The translations under genes and the position numbers were made by a program. This document shows, one piece after another, positions 37,075 to 46,106 of a stretch of DNA of 64,000 nt; positions within the stretch are counted from its first letter, which is position 1, and each line of letters begins with the position of its first letter. Location of the stretch: positions 11,044 to 75,043 of the forward strand of contig VXRN01000033.1 of the NCBI GenBank assembly GCA_009838465.1, written 5' to 3'. The stretch comes from Dehalococcoidia bacterium (GTDB lineage Bacteria > Chloroflexota > Dehalococcoidia > Lucifugimonadales > UBA1123). The notes under the pieces are model-generated. The model saw only the letters and a list, made by a program, of their open reading frames with translations, was not told where the DNA came from and did not search any database.

Positions 37075-37245
37075 CAGCCCTACCCGGCAGGTCTCCTGGC
37101 TCTCGGATCGTCGCCTGTCCCGCGCCTTCCCATCCCAAGTCGGACAGTGGCCTCAGCGGGCGGCTAACCGATTACAGTGGCGCCTCCGCAGCGGATTCTC
37201 ACCGCTTTCCCTATACGCGCTGGACTCTCCAGCGCACCGGACAAA
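37075..37245 (-). promoter_or_regulatory. Cobalamin riboswitch
   Basis: Read on the minus strand, the order of conserved elements matches the adenosylcobalamin riboswitch. GGGAAAGCGGTGAGAATCC is followed by GCGCCACTGTAA, then GGCCACTG, then GGGATGGGAAGG. The B12-box-type core AGCCAGGAGACCTGCC is at 37101-37086. It precedes the intrinsic terminator and cobT, so cobalamin should switch off the operon. The boundaries are approximate. Confidence 0.93.
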
Positions 37246-37268
37246 GTTGACCTTTGTTTACTGTGCAG

Positions 37269-37297
37269 ATGTTAGCAGTGGCGGTATTCACTGTCAA
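37269..37297 (-). promoter_or_regulatory. Sigma-70-type promoter of the cobT operon
   Basis: On the minus strand TTGACA (37297-37292) is followed by a 17-base spacer and TAACAT (37274-37269), which matches TATAAT at four positions. Transcription would start about 20 bases upstream of the first conserved riboswitch helix, the expected distance. Confidence 0.65.
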
Positions 37298-37528
37298 TAA
37301 TCCGGCTTGTACAGGATGCGTCAGACTTATGGTGCGAATCCAGCGCAGTATGTCGTTATCCAATATCTCTATGCCGCTTACTTTCTTTCGTTGATTGAAC
37401 CGAATGTGCCGCTGTACACTACTTTTGTGATGCATATCACTCATTTCTGCAAATTGCATTCCGTTCCTTCCTGTAATAACATGGCTGAAAGGTGACATAA
37501 ACCAACATCTGATGAGGGAGGTGTTGCT

Positions 37529-38479
37529 ATGACCGACGAAACACGAGTTTCTGGAGAGCATGGCACTGTTGCGAAAGTATCTCTGAATGGCGAGACGTCC
37601 AGTTCAATGGATGAAGAACTCACCATCTCTCACGACGAACCCATAGAAGACCATCCCCACATCGGCGCTGAGAATCGGATCAGGTACTTCCGCGAAAATC
37701 TGTACCCCTACGCGAAGAAGATGAGGACCAGCCAGTACGAAGACGAGAAACTGCCCCTCCAGGTGGAACTGATCAAGCTCCAGAACTGGATTAGAGAAGT
37801 GGGCGAGCGGCTGATTATCCTGTTCGAGGGCCGGGACGCCGCCGGAAAGGGCGGCACCATTCGCAGGTTCATGGAACATTGGAACCCGCGCGGCGCCAGG
37901 GTAGTGGCGCTTGATAAACCCTCCAGTGTCGAGCAGGGACAGTGGTATTTCCAGCGATACATCAGCCACTTCCCATCGGAAGGGGAGATAGTGCTGTTCG
38001 ACCGATCCTGGTACAACCGCGCCGGCGTCGAGCGGGTGATGGGCTTCTCATCCGATAGGGATTATCGCATGTTCATCCAGCAGGCGCCGCTTCTCGAAAA
38101 GATGATAGCGGACAGCGGAATCCACATCGTCAAGCTCTACTTCTCCGTCAGTCGGCACGAGCAGCTCAGACGCTTCCAAGCCCGAGCGAACGACCCGCTA
38201 AAGCAGTGGAAGGTCAGCGCTGTGGACATCCAGTCCATTGACAAGTGGGAGGAGTACACAGAGGCCAAGGAAGCCATGTTCCTCCTTACTCATACCGACA
38301 GCGCGCCCTGGACGATCATAAAGTCCGACGACAAAAAGCGCGCCCGCATAAACGCCATGCGCCACGTGCTCAGCGTCCTAGATTATGAGGGCAAGGACAA
38401 TTCCGTCGCCCGACCGCCGGACCCCCTGGTTGTCGCCTCCTCGGTTGACATCTACACTGCCGGAGCCCCGCCAAGATAA
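37529..38479 (+). CDS. ppk2: Polyphosphate kinase 2 family protein
   Basis: A 316-residue PPK2. The Walker A is ILFEGRDAAGKGGTIRRFMEHWNPRGARVVAL. The lid and Walker B segments are QGQWYFQRYISHFPSEGEIVLFDRSWYNRAGVERVMGF. VSRHEQLRRFQAR and WTIIKSDDKKRARINAM complete the family pattern. The enzyme uses polyphosphate to phosphorylate nucleotides, or the reverse. The class (ADP, AMP or GDP specific) cannot be read with certainty. An N-terminal acidic extension of about 50 residues is outside the core. GGAGG lies before the ATG. The promoter region shares the 37.3-37.5 kb gap with the cobT operon. Confidence 0.93.
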   Translation: MTDETRVSGEHGTVAKVSLNGETSSSMDEELTISHDEPIEDHPHIGAENRIRYFRENLYPYAKKMRTSQYEDEKLPLQVELIKLQNWIREVGERLIILFEGRDAAGKGGTIRRFMEHWNPRGARVVALDKPSSVEQGQWYFQRYISHFPSEGEIVLFDRSWYNRAGVERVMGFSSDRDYRMFIQQAPLLEKMIADSGIHIVKLYFSVSRHEQLRRFQARANDPLKQWKVSAVDIQSIDKWEEYTEAKEAMFLLTHTDSAPWTIIKSDDKKRARINAMRHVLSVLDYEGKDNSVARPPDPLVVASSVDIYTAGAPPR

Positions 38480-38531
38480 CGGCTGAGTTCATGGAGGTCG
38501 GTGGAATGGCCGTGCGACGCCCTGTGTCGTT

Positions 38532-39236
38532 TCACAGAATCCGACCGGTGTCTGTATCCAGCACCAGCACCTTGTCCTGAACGTCGAGGCCAAGACAGTC
38601 CCGTGTGCGCGTCATTGCCTCCAGCGCCTGCTCACGGCTTCCCCAGCCTACTTCGAGCATGATGTCGAGCAACTCGCGTCCCAGCGCAGCCGCTTCCGGC
38701 GCTCGCTCGGCATATATCGTCTCGATTGGGGTCCAGAGATGACGAGGTAATTCCATCCTCAGGAGGCAGTGCCGGATGGCCCACGTGAAATGCCAGGGTG
38801 TGCCATAGTCAGGGACGGGTGCCGAACTCATGCCGCCCCTCGCCCCCTCCGCCATTCTGTTCAGGATGAACTCGTGACTGAATCCGAACGGCTCCAGTAT
38901 CTCCTCCAGCGAAGGGTGCAGGACCATCTCCTCCAGGTCCTCGCCCACTCGAGCCTCCGCAGAATTGGGCGGATATTCCACTCCACGCATCGTCTTGGGA
39001 TACTTTCGGGAAACCATGACCTGGTGCGTGAGTTCATGCGCGACGTGATGAGCGAGGTCGTCGTCCGGCAGAGACATCCATCTTGGCTCGTAAGGCGCCG
39101 TCGCGTCAGCACCCTGGTCGCCGAACACCGTACTGAGACCGTTCTCGATATCGCTCTCGGTGACCGCCAGCTCAGGGGAGAACTCATCCCAGAACTCTGT
39201 GAATGGGTCGGCAAGTTCGCGTCCCAGGACTTTCAT
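38532..39236 (-). CDS. HEXXH-motif protein of unknown family
   Basis: A 234-residue protein that I do not recognise. It contains the zinc-protease-type motif HELTH at residues 67-71, within DDLAHHVAHELTHQVMVSRKYP. A downstream GEDLEEMVLHPSLEEIL could provide a third ligand. The rest is helical and polar with no signal peptide or membrane span. Its start overlaps the stop of the MFS gene (ATGA), so the two are translationally coupled. A metallopeptidase or metal-binding role is possible but unproven. Confidence 0.65.
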   Translation of the reverse strand: MKVLGRELADPFTEFWDEFSPELAVTESDIENGLSTVFGDQGADATAPYEPRWMSLPDDDLAHHVAHELTHQVMVSRKYPKTMRGVEYPPNSAEARVGEDLEEMVLHPSLEEILEPFGFSHEFILNRMAEGARGGMSSAPVPDYGTPWHFTWAIRHCLLRMELPRHLWTPIETIYAERAPEAAALGRELLDIMLEVGWGSREQALEAMTRTRDCLGLDVQDKVLVLDTDTGRIL

Positions 39237-40642
39237 GCGCGCTCGCTTCCTACCGTCTGGACCGCAGGTGTTTCACTGAGTTCCGGCTTCTTCACCGTCA
39301 ACATCAGCGCCGCTCCCATGAATGCCAGAATTGCGAAGGTCAAGAATGGGACGAAATACGACTCTTGAAGATCGTACATGAATCCCGCGAACAGTGGTGC
39401 GAAAATCATCAGTATATTGTTAGGAACCTGGGACAGCCCCATTATAGTAGCGAACGCCTTCCGACCAAAGTACTCTCCCCTGATTGCCGTCAGCAATGGG
39501 ATTCGTCCGCCGAAGCCCACACCGTACAGCGCCGCGAACAGAAATGCCATAGCCGGTGTCTCCGCGAACGCTATAACCAGGATGGATGTGGCCTGGAACA
39601 TGAGAAATATGAACGTGACAATCGGCTTCGGAAACCGGTCGGCAATGTATCCGGCCAGAAACTGGGAAGGCAGCGCTATCAGGGTATAGAATATCGGGAT
39701 GAAAGCTGCGCTGGTGAGTGAAAATCCCATGTCCACCAGCTTTGGAGCCAGGTGCAGCGCCAGCGTTACAATCGAGATGCTCGACGACAGGTGTACGATA
39801 GTCAACGCCCAGAATGCCCGCGTTCTCAGTGCCTGACGCGCGGTAAACTCCGGATCTCCATCGTCTTTCGACTCGTCCCGCGCGCCCCTGCTTGCGCCGG
39901 ACTCGAAACCCCCATCCGGTTGCAAGCCCATGTCTTCGGGGCGGTTTCGCACCGCTTTCGCCACGGGCCCGATTATCACCAGCATAAATACGCCTATCGC
40001 GAACGTGGTCCATCGGAATCCATAATTCTCTATGCCGAAAGCCAGCGGCCACACCATCAGCGCGCCGACGTGTACACCTGACATGGCTGCCGCGATTGCC
40101 AGCGAACGCTGCCGTATGAACCAGTTGTTCACCATGCTTATCATTGCCAGCCATCCGCCAAGCCCCGAACCGAGCGTGATGAGCATGAACACAGCGTAGA
40201 ACTCCCACAGGTTATTTACCTGGGAGAACAGGACGAACCCCACGCCCATGATGATGTAGCCGATGAGAATCATGCGCCGGTTTCCCAGCCGGTCTATCAG
40301 CCACCCCTCTATGGGTCCCAGCACTGCCCCCTCCGCCCGTGCCAGTGCAAACGCGCCTGACATCTGGGTGCGCGTCCAGCCGAACTGACGCTCGAACGCC
40401 ACCAGGAAAGTTCCCAGGCCCTGGAATACGGTCAACGCCATGAGCGATAGCATGAACACCGAAAGGGCTACCAGTTTCCAGCCATAGAATGTGTTTCTAT
40501 ACGCGGAAATCAGGTTGAAGTCGGTCACTTGGCTCAGGTTTCTCACGCCGAGAATTCTAGCAGACTCGCGCAGCCACGCGGCAGGGGGCATTGGCCCGTA
40601 CCGGACACGCTTCGCTGCCACCCTCGACTCTGCTGTTGACAC
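39233..40642 (-). CDS. Major facilitator superfamily transporter
   Basis: A 469-residue MFS protein with about twelve membrane spans. FYGWKLVALSVFMLSLMA and FGWTRTQMSGAFALARAEGAVLGPIEGWLIDRLGNRRMILIGYIIMG (motif A type) resemble the monocarboxylate/oxalate-formate branch. A cytoplasmic loop with DESKDDGD lies in the middle. The GTG start at 40642 is not well supported and overlaps the groESL promoter; the ATG at 40591 is an alternative. It overlaps the HEXXH gene by 4 bases. The substrate is unknown; a carboxylate is an inference. Confidence 0.83.
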   Translation of the reverse strand: MSTAESRVAAKRVRYGPMPPAAWLRESARILGVRNLSQVTDFNLISAYRNTFYGWKLVALSVFMLSLMALTVFQGLGTFLVAFERQFGWTRTQMSGAFALARAEGAVLGPIEGWLIDRLGNRRMILIGYIIMGVGFVLFSQVNNLWEFYAVFMLITLGSGLGGWLAMISMVNNWFIRQRSLAIAAAMSGVHVGALMVWPLAFGIENYGFRWTTFAIGVFMLVIIGPVAKAVRNRPEDMGLQPDGGFESGASRGARDESKDDGDPEFTARQALRTRAFWALTIVHLSSSISIVTLALHLAPKLVDMGFSLTSAAFIPIFYTLIALPSQFLAGYIADRFPKPIVTFIFLMFQATSILVIAFAETPAMAFLFAALYGVGFGGRIPLLTAIRGEYFGRKAFATIMGLSQVPNNILMIFAPLFAGFMYDLQESYFVPFLTFAILAFMGAALMLTVKKPELSETPAVQTVGSERA

Positions 40643-40665
40643 CCTGAAAATGCTTTCGCTATCAT
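40636..40665 (+). promoter_or_regulatory. Sigma-70-type promoter of groESL
   Basis: TTGACA (40636-40641) and TATCAT (40660-40665) are separated by 18 bases. They match the consensus at 6/6 and 5/6 positions. The CIRCE-like operator begins 6 bases after the -10, so it overlaps the transcription start. Confidence 0.8.
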
Positions 40666-40670
40666 CTCAA

Positions 40671-40697
40671 TTAGCAGTCTTATAAATGGACTGCTAA
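40671..40697 (+). promoter_or_regulatory. CIRCE-like heat-shock operator
   Basis: TTAGCAGTC (40671-40679) and GACTGCTAA (40689-40697) form a perfect inverted repeat around a 9-base spacer. The geometry equals the HrcA operator CIRCE, TTAGCACTC-N9-GAGTGCTAA; one symmetric base pair differs (C to G in the left arm). It lies between the -10 and groES. HrcA repression is inferred; hrcA itself is not in the window. Confidence 0.85.
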
Positions 40698-40748
40698 TCA
40701 CTAATTCAGGCAGTCAACCCACTCTAAAATAAGGAGGTTCCAGCAAGA

Positions 40749-41057
40749 ATGGCGACCGAAACGAAAGTAATGTTCAAGCCCCTTGGCAACCGCGTGGTTG
40801 TCGAGCCCCAGGAGGGTGAAGAGCAGATGAGCGCGGGAGGGATCTACATTCCCGACACCGCCAAAGAGAAGCCTCAGGAAGGTGTCGTAGTGGCCGTGGG
40901 CCCCGGTCGTCTGTCCGACGACGGCAGCGCCCGAATTCCTATGGAAGTCGCGGTCGGCGACGTGGTCATCTACTCCAAGTACGCCGGTACCGAGTACAGC
41001 GACGGCAGCGTCGAGTACCTCGTTCTCCGCGAAGACGATATCTTGTTCAAGAAGTAA
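40749..41057 (+). CDS. groES: Co-chaperonin GroES
   Basis: A 102-residue Cpn10. The sequence shows [37 protein letters not shown] with the mobile loop, followed by GPGR and [15 protein letters not shown]. It caps the GroEL ring during ATP-dependent folding in the cytosol. AAGGAGG lies 11 bases before the ATG. It is the first gene of the groESL operon, 42 bases before groEL. Confidence 0.98.
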   Translation: MATETKVMFKPLGNRVVVEPQEGEEQMSAGGIYIPDTAKEKPQEGVVVAVGPGRLSDDGSARIPMEVAVGDVVIYSKYAGTEYSDGSVEYLVLREDDILFKK

Positions 41058-41099
41058 TCCCCATTCCCCAAGTACCCAAGAAGGAGGACTGAACCAGAA

Positions 41100-42713
41100 A
41101 TGCCAGCAAAACAGCTTCAGTTCAGTGAAGAAGCAAGAGCCGCCATGAAGCGCGGCATAGACGTTATGGCCGACACCGTTGGCGTAACGCTTGGCCCACG
41201 AGGCCGCAACGTTGTATTGGACAAGAAGTTCGGCCCGCCCCAGGTATGCTCCGACGGCGTTACCATCGCCAAGGAAATCGAACTGGAAGACCCCTTCGAA
41301 AACATGGGCGCCCAGCTTCTCAAGGAAGCCGCGAGCAAGACCAACGACGTCGCCGGCGACGGCACCACCACCGCAACCGTGCTCGCCCAGGCGATCATTC
41401 ACGAAGGTTTCAAGAACATCGCCGCCGGAGCCAACCCCATGGCCCTGAAGCGCGGCATCGAGAGAGGCGTTGTCGCCATGCGGGACGCCGTCGAAGATAT
41501 GTCCACGCCTGTCGAAGGCCGGATGCAGATCGCACAGGTCGCCTCCCTCTCAGCCCACGACGACGAAATGGGCGAACTCATCGCTGACGTGATGGAAAAG
41601 GTCGGCAAGGACGGCGTTATCACCGTCGAAGAGTCCAAGGGTCTGTCCTACGAGCAGGAGTTCGTGGAAGGAATGCAGATAGACCGTGGCTACATTTCCC
41701 CTTACTTCATCACTGATCAGGACCGCATGGAAGCCTCCATTGACGATCCCTACATCTTGATTACCGACAAGAAGATATCCGCCGTCTCCGACGTGCTGCC
41801 CGCCCTCGAGAAGATTCTCCAGGTTGGCAAGAACGTCGTCATAGTAGCGGAGGACATCGAGGGCGAGGCGCTCGCCACCCTAGTCGTCAACAAGCTGCGT
41901 GGCACGCTGAACTGCGTCGCCATCAAGGCGCCCGGCTTCGGCGACCGCCGCAAGGCGATGCTCGAAGACATGGCCATCCTCACCGGCGGACAGGTCATTA
42001 GCGAAGAGGTCGGACGCAAGCTCGACTCGGTTACGGTCGAGGACCTTGGCCGCGCCCGCCGCATCGTCGCCTCCAAGGAAGAGACCACCTTCGTGGACGG
42101 CTCCGGCACCGAGGACAACATCCAGGGCCGCATCAACCAGATAAAGGCCCAGGTTGACGAGACCACATCGGACTTCGACCGCGAGAAGCTCCAGGAACGC
42201 CTGGCCAAGCTCTCCGGCGGTGTTGCGATCATCAAGGTCGGCGCTGCCACCGAAGTCGAACTCAAGGAGAAGAAGAACCGCGTCGAGGACGCCCTTTCGG
42301 CGACCCGCGCCGCTGTCGAAGAAGGTATCGTTCCTGGTGGTGGACTGGCCGTTCTGCGCGCCAGCGTCGCGCTCGATGCCCTTAACCTCTCCGGCGACGA
42401 GGCCACTGGCGCCTCTATCCTGAGCGAGGCTTTGCAGCGCCCGATCAAGCTCATCTCCGAGAACACCGGCGTATCCGGCGAGGTCATCCTCTCCGAGAGC
42501 CTTAAGAGCGAAGGCGACTGGGGCTACGACGCCGAGGATGGCGAGTTCTGCCACCTCCTCGAGAAGGGGATCATGGACCCGGCAAAGGTCACCCGCGCCG
42601 CGATTGAGAACGCTTCCTCCGTCGCCGCCATGGTCCTGACCACCGAGTCCCTGATAACCGACGTGCCGGTCCCCGAGCCCGCGGCCCCCGCAATGCCGCC
42701 CATGGACTACTAG
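41100..42713 (+). CDS. groEL: Chaperonin GroEL
   Basis: A 537-residue Cpn60. [44 protein letters not shown] and [17 protein letters not shown] are the ATP-binding signatures, and [18 protein letters not shown] lies near the C-terminus. The tail ends [11 protein letters not shown] instead of the common Gly-Gly-Met repeat, as in other Chloroflexota. It folds newly made proteins with GroES. A GC-rich hairpin follows its stop. Confidence 0.99.
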   Translation: MPAKQLQFSEEARAAMKRGIDVMADTVGVTLGPRGRNVVLDKKFGPPQVCSDGVTIAKEIELEDPFENMGAQLLKEAASKTNDVAGDGTTTATVLAQAIIHEGFKNIAAGANPMALKRGIERGVVAMRDAVEDMSTPVEGRMQIAQVASLSAHDDEMGELIADVMEKVGKDGVITVEESKGLSYEQEFVEGMQIDRGYISPYFITDQDRMEASIDDPYILITDKKISAVSDVLPALEKILQVGKNVVIVAEDIEGEALATLVVNKLRGTLNCVAIKAPGFGDRRKAMLEDMAILTGGQVISEEVGRKLDSVTVEDLGRARRIVASKEETTFVDGSGTEDNIQGRINQIKAQVDETTSDFDREKLQERLAKLSGGVAIIKVGAATEVELKEKKNRVEDALSATRAAVEEGIVPGGGLAVLRASVALDALNLSGDEATGASILSEALQRPIKLISENTGVSGEVILSESLKSEGDWGYDAEDGEFCHLLEKGIMDPAKVTRAAIENASSVAAMVLTTESLITDVPVPEPAAPAMPPMDY

Positions 42714-42743
42714 ACCGCAATATCTGAAAGCGTAAGCTAAAAT

Positions 42744-42774
42744 CGCGGGGCTGATCCGACGGGTCAGCCCCGCG
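42744..42774 (+). terminator. Hairpin after groEL
   Basis: An 11-bp perfect stem (CGCGGGGCTGA 42744-42754 and TCAGCCCCGCG 42764-42774) with a 9-base loop lies 31 bases past the groEL stop. It is followed by TCGTCTATATATAGGG; the T tract is weak. It probably ends the groESL transcript. Confidence 0.7.
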
Positions 42775-42808
42775 TCGTCTATATATAGGGTTTTAGAAAG
42801 ATTACATA

Positions 42809-44161
42809 ATGCGAACACGTAGCGCCCAGGTTGTTGCCCTTCACAACGTCCGTTCCAAGTTAGAATATCTGGGGAAAGCGTTTGCGTCGGGTCGCGCGGC
42901 GCGAATTGCGAGCCTAAACAGATTCGAGTCGGATGAGACTCTAGGGGGCCTAGAGAGACTTCTTGCAGAACAACACACCGAATTTGACGCGCTGGATTTT
43001 GTTGGTCAATTGAGCTTTGGATCAGGCCGAGACCTTTGGGGGCAGGAAGAGTTCCATTCCAATATGCTTGGTTGGCTGCTGGATCCAAATCAAAGCCACG
43101 GCCACAGCGACCTGTTCCTGAAAGACTTTCTTAAAAGCGCGGATGCGCCACTGACGGAGCATTCCCACGATTGGACAGAGACAGAAGTGATCCGGGAATG
43201 GCCGCACGTAGTGGATGGGCAACAGGGATTTTTGGATGTTCTGATTGTCAACAAAGCACAGCAGTTCCTATGCGCTATTGAAAACAAAGTCTTCTCCTTT
43301 GAACACAGTAATCAGCTAACCCGTTACCGGAAGGCTTTGAAAGACCATTACCCAGCGTTCACCCGACACCACGTGTTCCTGACTCCCCAGGGCGAACTCG
43401 CTTCGCAAGAGGAAGATCAAGGATACTGGATACCTCTCATGTACTCCGAGGTTTCCTGCATTGTCCAACAGATTCTGGAATACAACGAGAGTTCAACGGA
43501 CGAGAATGTACGCGCATTCTTGCGCCAATACGCAACCACGCTGAGGAGAAACATCATGCCCGAAACCAGCCTCACGCAACAAGCCCGAAAAATCTATCTG
43601 GAACACAGGGAAGCGATAGATCTAATAGCAGCCAACAAGCCTGACTATATGGCAGACACTATGCAGTGGCTCAAGGAAGCTATCGAACAGCAACCTGAAT
43701 GGAAATTGGATATAGAAGTGCCAAAGTCGGTTCGGTTCCTCTCAACCAACTGGGATCGGTATGAGGCAGCTCAGACATCAAGCCACTTTTCCAAACCTAG
43801 CGCTATAGTCTTCTTCGAGTTTGGGTTCGTTGGTAAGCGTGAATTCCCCTTGCTTGGCGTGAAGCTTAGGCCTGAGACCGACGCTAATCATGGTCTAAGA
43901 CAAATGCTCTTCGAAGCGGTACGACAACATCCCAGAAGTTTCAGACCTAAAACCACAATACTTCGGTCGGGTTGGGCAACCTTGCACGAAGAGAATAGTT
44001 GTGTACTAGATGAATCCGACTATGGGATTGGTTGGGATGACGGAACCTCTCGCGACAAAATACAAGATTGGGTGGCGCGGTTCGCCGAAGAAAAATTCCC
44101 CACAATGAACGATGTAATCGTTAACTGCCTACATGAATATGAATCTGGAAAGCAAGGCTAA
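42809..44161 (+). CDS. PD-(D/E)XK nuclease-superfamily protein (PDDEXK_4-like)
   Basis: A 450-residue protein. GQQGFLDVLIVNKAQQFLCAIENKV supplies the D (about 143) and E-x-K (about 158-160) of a PD-(D/E)XK site. LWGQEEFHSNMLGWLLDPNQSHG upstream and ENKVFSFEHSNQLTRYRKAL downstream are typical of the PDDEXK_4 family. The C-terminal half is of unknown fold. The gene is visibly AT-richer than its neighbours and has a weak ribosome binding site, so recent acquisition is possible. No methylase or recombinase lies next to it. A defence or housekeeping nuclease role cannot be assigned. Confidence 0.78.
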   Translation: MRTRSAQVVALHNVRSKLEYLGKAFASGRAARIASLNRFESDETLGGLERLLAEQHTEFDALDFVGQLSFGSGRDLWGQEEFHSNMLGWLLDPNQSHGHSDLFLKDFLKSADAPLTEHSHDWTETEVIREWPHVVDGQQGFLDVLIVNKAQQFLCAIENKVFSFEHSNQLTRYRKALKDHYPAFTRHHVFLTPQGELASQEEDQGYWIPLMYSEVSCIVQQILEYNESSTDENVRAFLRQYATTLRRNIMPETSLTQQARKIYLEHREAIDLIAANKPDYMADTMQWLKEAIEQQPEWKLDIEVPKSVRFLSTNWDRYEAAQTSSHFSKPSAIVFFEFGFVGKREFPLLGVKLRPETDANHGLRQMLFEAVRQHPRSFRPKTTILRSGWATLHEENSCVLDESDYGIGWDDGTSRDKIQDWVARFAEEKFPTMNDVIVNCLHEYESGKQG

Positions 44162-44345
44162 CGGTTGGCTACCCCGCCAACTGTCGAACGAATTGTCCAA
44201 TGGTCAATCAGCGAAACATAAATGCTATTTATGCGAGTCAGACTAGCCGAGCCACTTCCCGCATTGCCGACACGCGCCCATACTGCTAAGCTAGTATGCA
44301 GAACCCCACACGGTTTTCATCCATCCACGGAGGTGGGACAGCGAT

Positions 44346-45485
44346 ATGCAGGACGTATTCCACGAAGCCGTAAACTTGCTCCAGAACGAAGAACAGTTGG
44401 TCATGGCAACTGTCATCCGCACAAAAGGCTCCACGCCCCAGAAGCCCGGCGCGAAGCTCCTCGTGCGTAGCGACGGCTCCGGTGTTGGTACACTCGGTGG
44501 CGGCTGCGTCGAAGGCGACATCTGGTACGCCGCCAGCCAGCTAATGCGCCGTGGCGGCGATGCCCAGTACCGCGAATACGAACTGAACGAAGACCTCGCC
44601 GCCCAGGACGGCCTGGTGTGCGGCGGGACGATGTTCTTCCTCATAGACCCGGTGTACCAACCCGACCAGTATCTCGACTACGCCAAAGAGATAGACGCCG
44701 CATACGAAGGCGGCCCCTCTGTCGCTCTCGCCAGCCTGATAAAGTCCGCCCCCGGCAAAAGCCTGCCGGTAGGCGCCAAGCTGTTCATCCGCGAGGATGG
44801 CTCCACCGAGGGTTCACTAGGCGATTCGGGATTGGACCGCGATGCAGTCAAGCGCGCTCATGGCCTCATGGCTATGGGCAGGAACGAGTATGCTATCGCC
44901 GAAGATGGCACCGAATACTTCATCGAGGCGTACACCACTCCACCCCAGTTAGTAATATGCGGAGGCGGACACGTATCGTTCGCCCTGGCCGCTCACGCCA
45001 AGCCCCTCGGCTTCAGGCTGTTCATCACCGACGACAGGGAAGAATTCGCGAATCCGGAACGCTTTCCTGACGCCGATATGATAGTCCCTAAGAAGCCCGA
45101 AGAGGCGCTGGACGAACTTCCCATCAACGCCAACACATTCATTGTGGTAGCCACGCGCGGCCACAGGTTCGATAACGTCGCGCTTGCCGCTGCCGCCGCG
45201 ACTCCCGCAAGGTATGTCGGCCTGATGGGAAGCAAGCGCAAGACCATCCTGATTTACGAGGACCTGGTACGCATGGGCTTGGACGAGCAGCGCCTGCGCG
45301 ACATCCGCTCCCCCATCGGCCTCGACATTCGAGCACGTACACCCGAGGAGATCGCGGTCAGCATTATGGGAGAGGTTCTCATGTTCAGGCTCGGCGGTAC
45401 AGGTCTCCCGATGAAGCTCGAGCAGCATCGCATAGACCGCATCATAGCCAAGGTGGAGTCCCAGCAGGTCGCGGCAGCCGACTAA
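44346..45485 (+). CDS. xdhC: XdhC/CoxI-family molybdenum-enzyme maturation protein
   Basis: A 379-residue protein. The N-terminal XdhC/CoxI domain shows MATVIRTKGSTPQKPGAKLLV, LGGGCVEGDIW and GLVCGGTMFFLI, with conserved cysteines. The C-terminal Rossmann domain begins VICGGGHVSFALAAHA and ends RYVGLMGSKRKTILIYEDL and SPIGLDIRARTPEEIAVSI. XdhC proteins sulfurate and insert the molybdenum cofactor in xanthine-dehydrogenase-type enzymes. GGAGGTGGGACAG precedes the ATG. The mocA-like gene follows after 15 bases; coxS and coxM lie 11 kb downstream. Confidence 0.92.
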   Translation: MQDVFHEAVNLLQNEEQLVMATVIRTKGSTPQKPGAKLLVRSDGSGVGTLGGGCVEGDIWYAASQLMRRGGDAQYREYELNEDLAAQDGLVCGGTMFFLIDPVYQPDQYLDYAKEIDAAYEGGPSVALASLIKSAPGKSLPVGAKLFIREDGSTEGSLGDSGLDRDAVKRAHGLMAMGRNEYAIAEDGTEYFIEAYTTPPQLVICGGGHVSFALAAHAKPLGFRLFITDDREEFANPERFPDADMIVPKKPEEALDELPINANTFIVVATRGHRFDNVALAAAAATPARYVGLMGSKRKTILIYEDLVRMGLDEQRLRDIRSPIGLDIRARTPEEIAVSIMGEVLMFRLGGTGLPMKLEQHRIDRIIAKVESQQVAAAD

Positions 45486-45500
45486 TTTTTTTCGACATCC

Positions 45501-46106
45501 ATGCAGTGCTTCGTCTCAGCAGTCCTGACAGCGGCCGGCCTCAGTTCGCGCATGGGCCGACCCAAGCCACTGCTCCCCTGGCGTGGCAAGACCTTGGTCG
45601 AGAGCCAGATTCAATCCCTGCTTGAGGCGGGGGCAAACGAAGTCATCGTCGTTCTCGGCCACGAGGCGGAGGAAGTGGCCCCTTACGTCTCTGGCAAGGC
45701 CGTGCGCGACGTGATGAACCCTCTCTACAAAGAGGGGCGCACTTCGTCCATAAGGGCCGGGCTCGAAGCAGTATCACCGGACGCTACCGATATCGTCATC
45801 ATGGCTGTTGACCAGCCACGCACGCCGCAGATTGTGTCTGATGTAATCAATGCCCACCTGGAGGCCGGCGCCCTGCTCACTTCGCCCAGGTACCTTGGAC
45901 GTGGCGGCCATCCCCTCATATTTTCCGCGTGTCTCCTCCCGGAACTCGGTCGGATTTCCGAGAAGAACCAGGGACTCAGGGAGGTATTCGAACGCCATCG
46001 TGCAGAGATCAATGAAGTGGTATTTGACGATCCGGCAATTCGCCTCGACCTGAATACTCCCGAGGCTTACAACGAGGCGTTCGAAAAATACGGGCGTGAG
46101 GTCTAG
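45501..46106 (+). CDS. mocA: MocA/MobA-like nucleotidyltransferase
   Basis: A 201-residue NTP-transferase. VLTAAGLSSRMGRPKPLLPWRGKTLVE is the nucleotide-binding signature, VIMAVDQPRTP the metal-binding block, and PRYLGRGGHPLIFSACLLPEL the C-terminal motif. The family adds CMP or GMP to molybdopterin; the position after xdhC favours the CTP-specific MocA type for a xanthine-dehydrogenase-family enzyme. Its stop overlaps the dxs stop in TCTAGA (convergent). The ribosome binding site is weak. Confidence 0.87.
   Translation: MQCFVSAVLTAAGLSSRMGRPKPLLPWRGKTLVESQIQSLLEAGANEVIVVLGHEAEEVAPYVSGKAVRDVMNPLYKEGRTSSIRAGLEAVSPDATDIVIMAVDQPRTPQIVSDVINAHLEAGALLTSPRYLGRGGHPLIFSACLLPELGRISEKNQGLREVFERHRAEINEVVFDDPAIRLDLNTPEAYNEAFEKYGREV

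Noticed and set aside
41880-43088. A 402-codon minus-strand open frame over groEL
   Set aside because: It is antisense to groEL and contains no recognisable domain.
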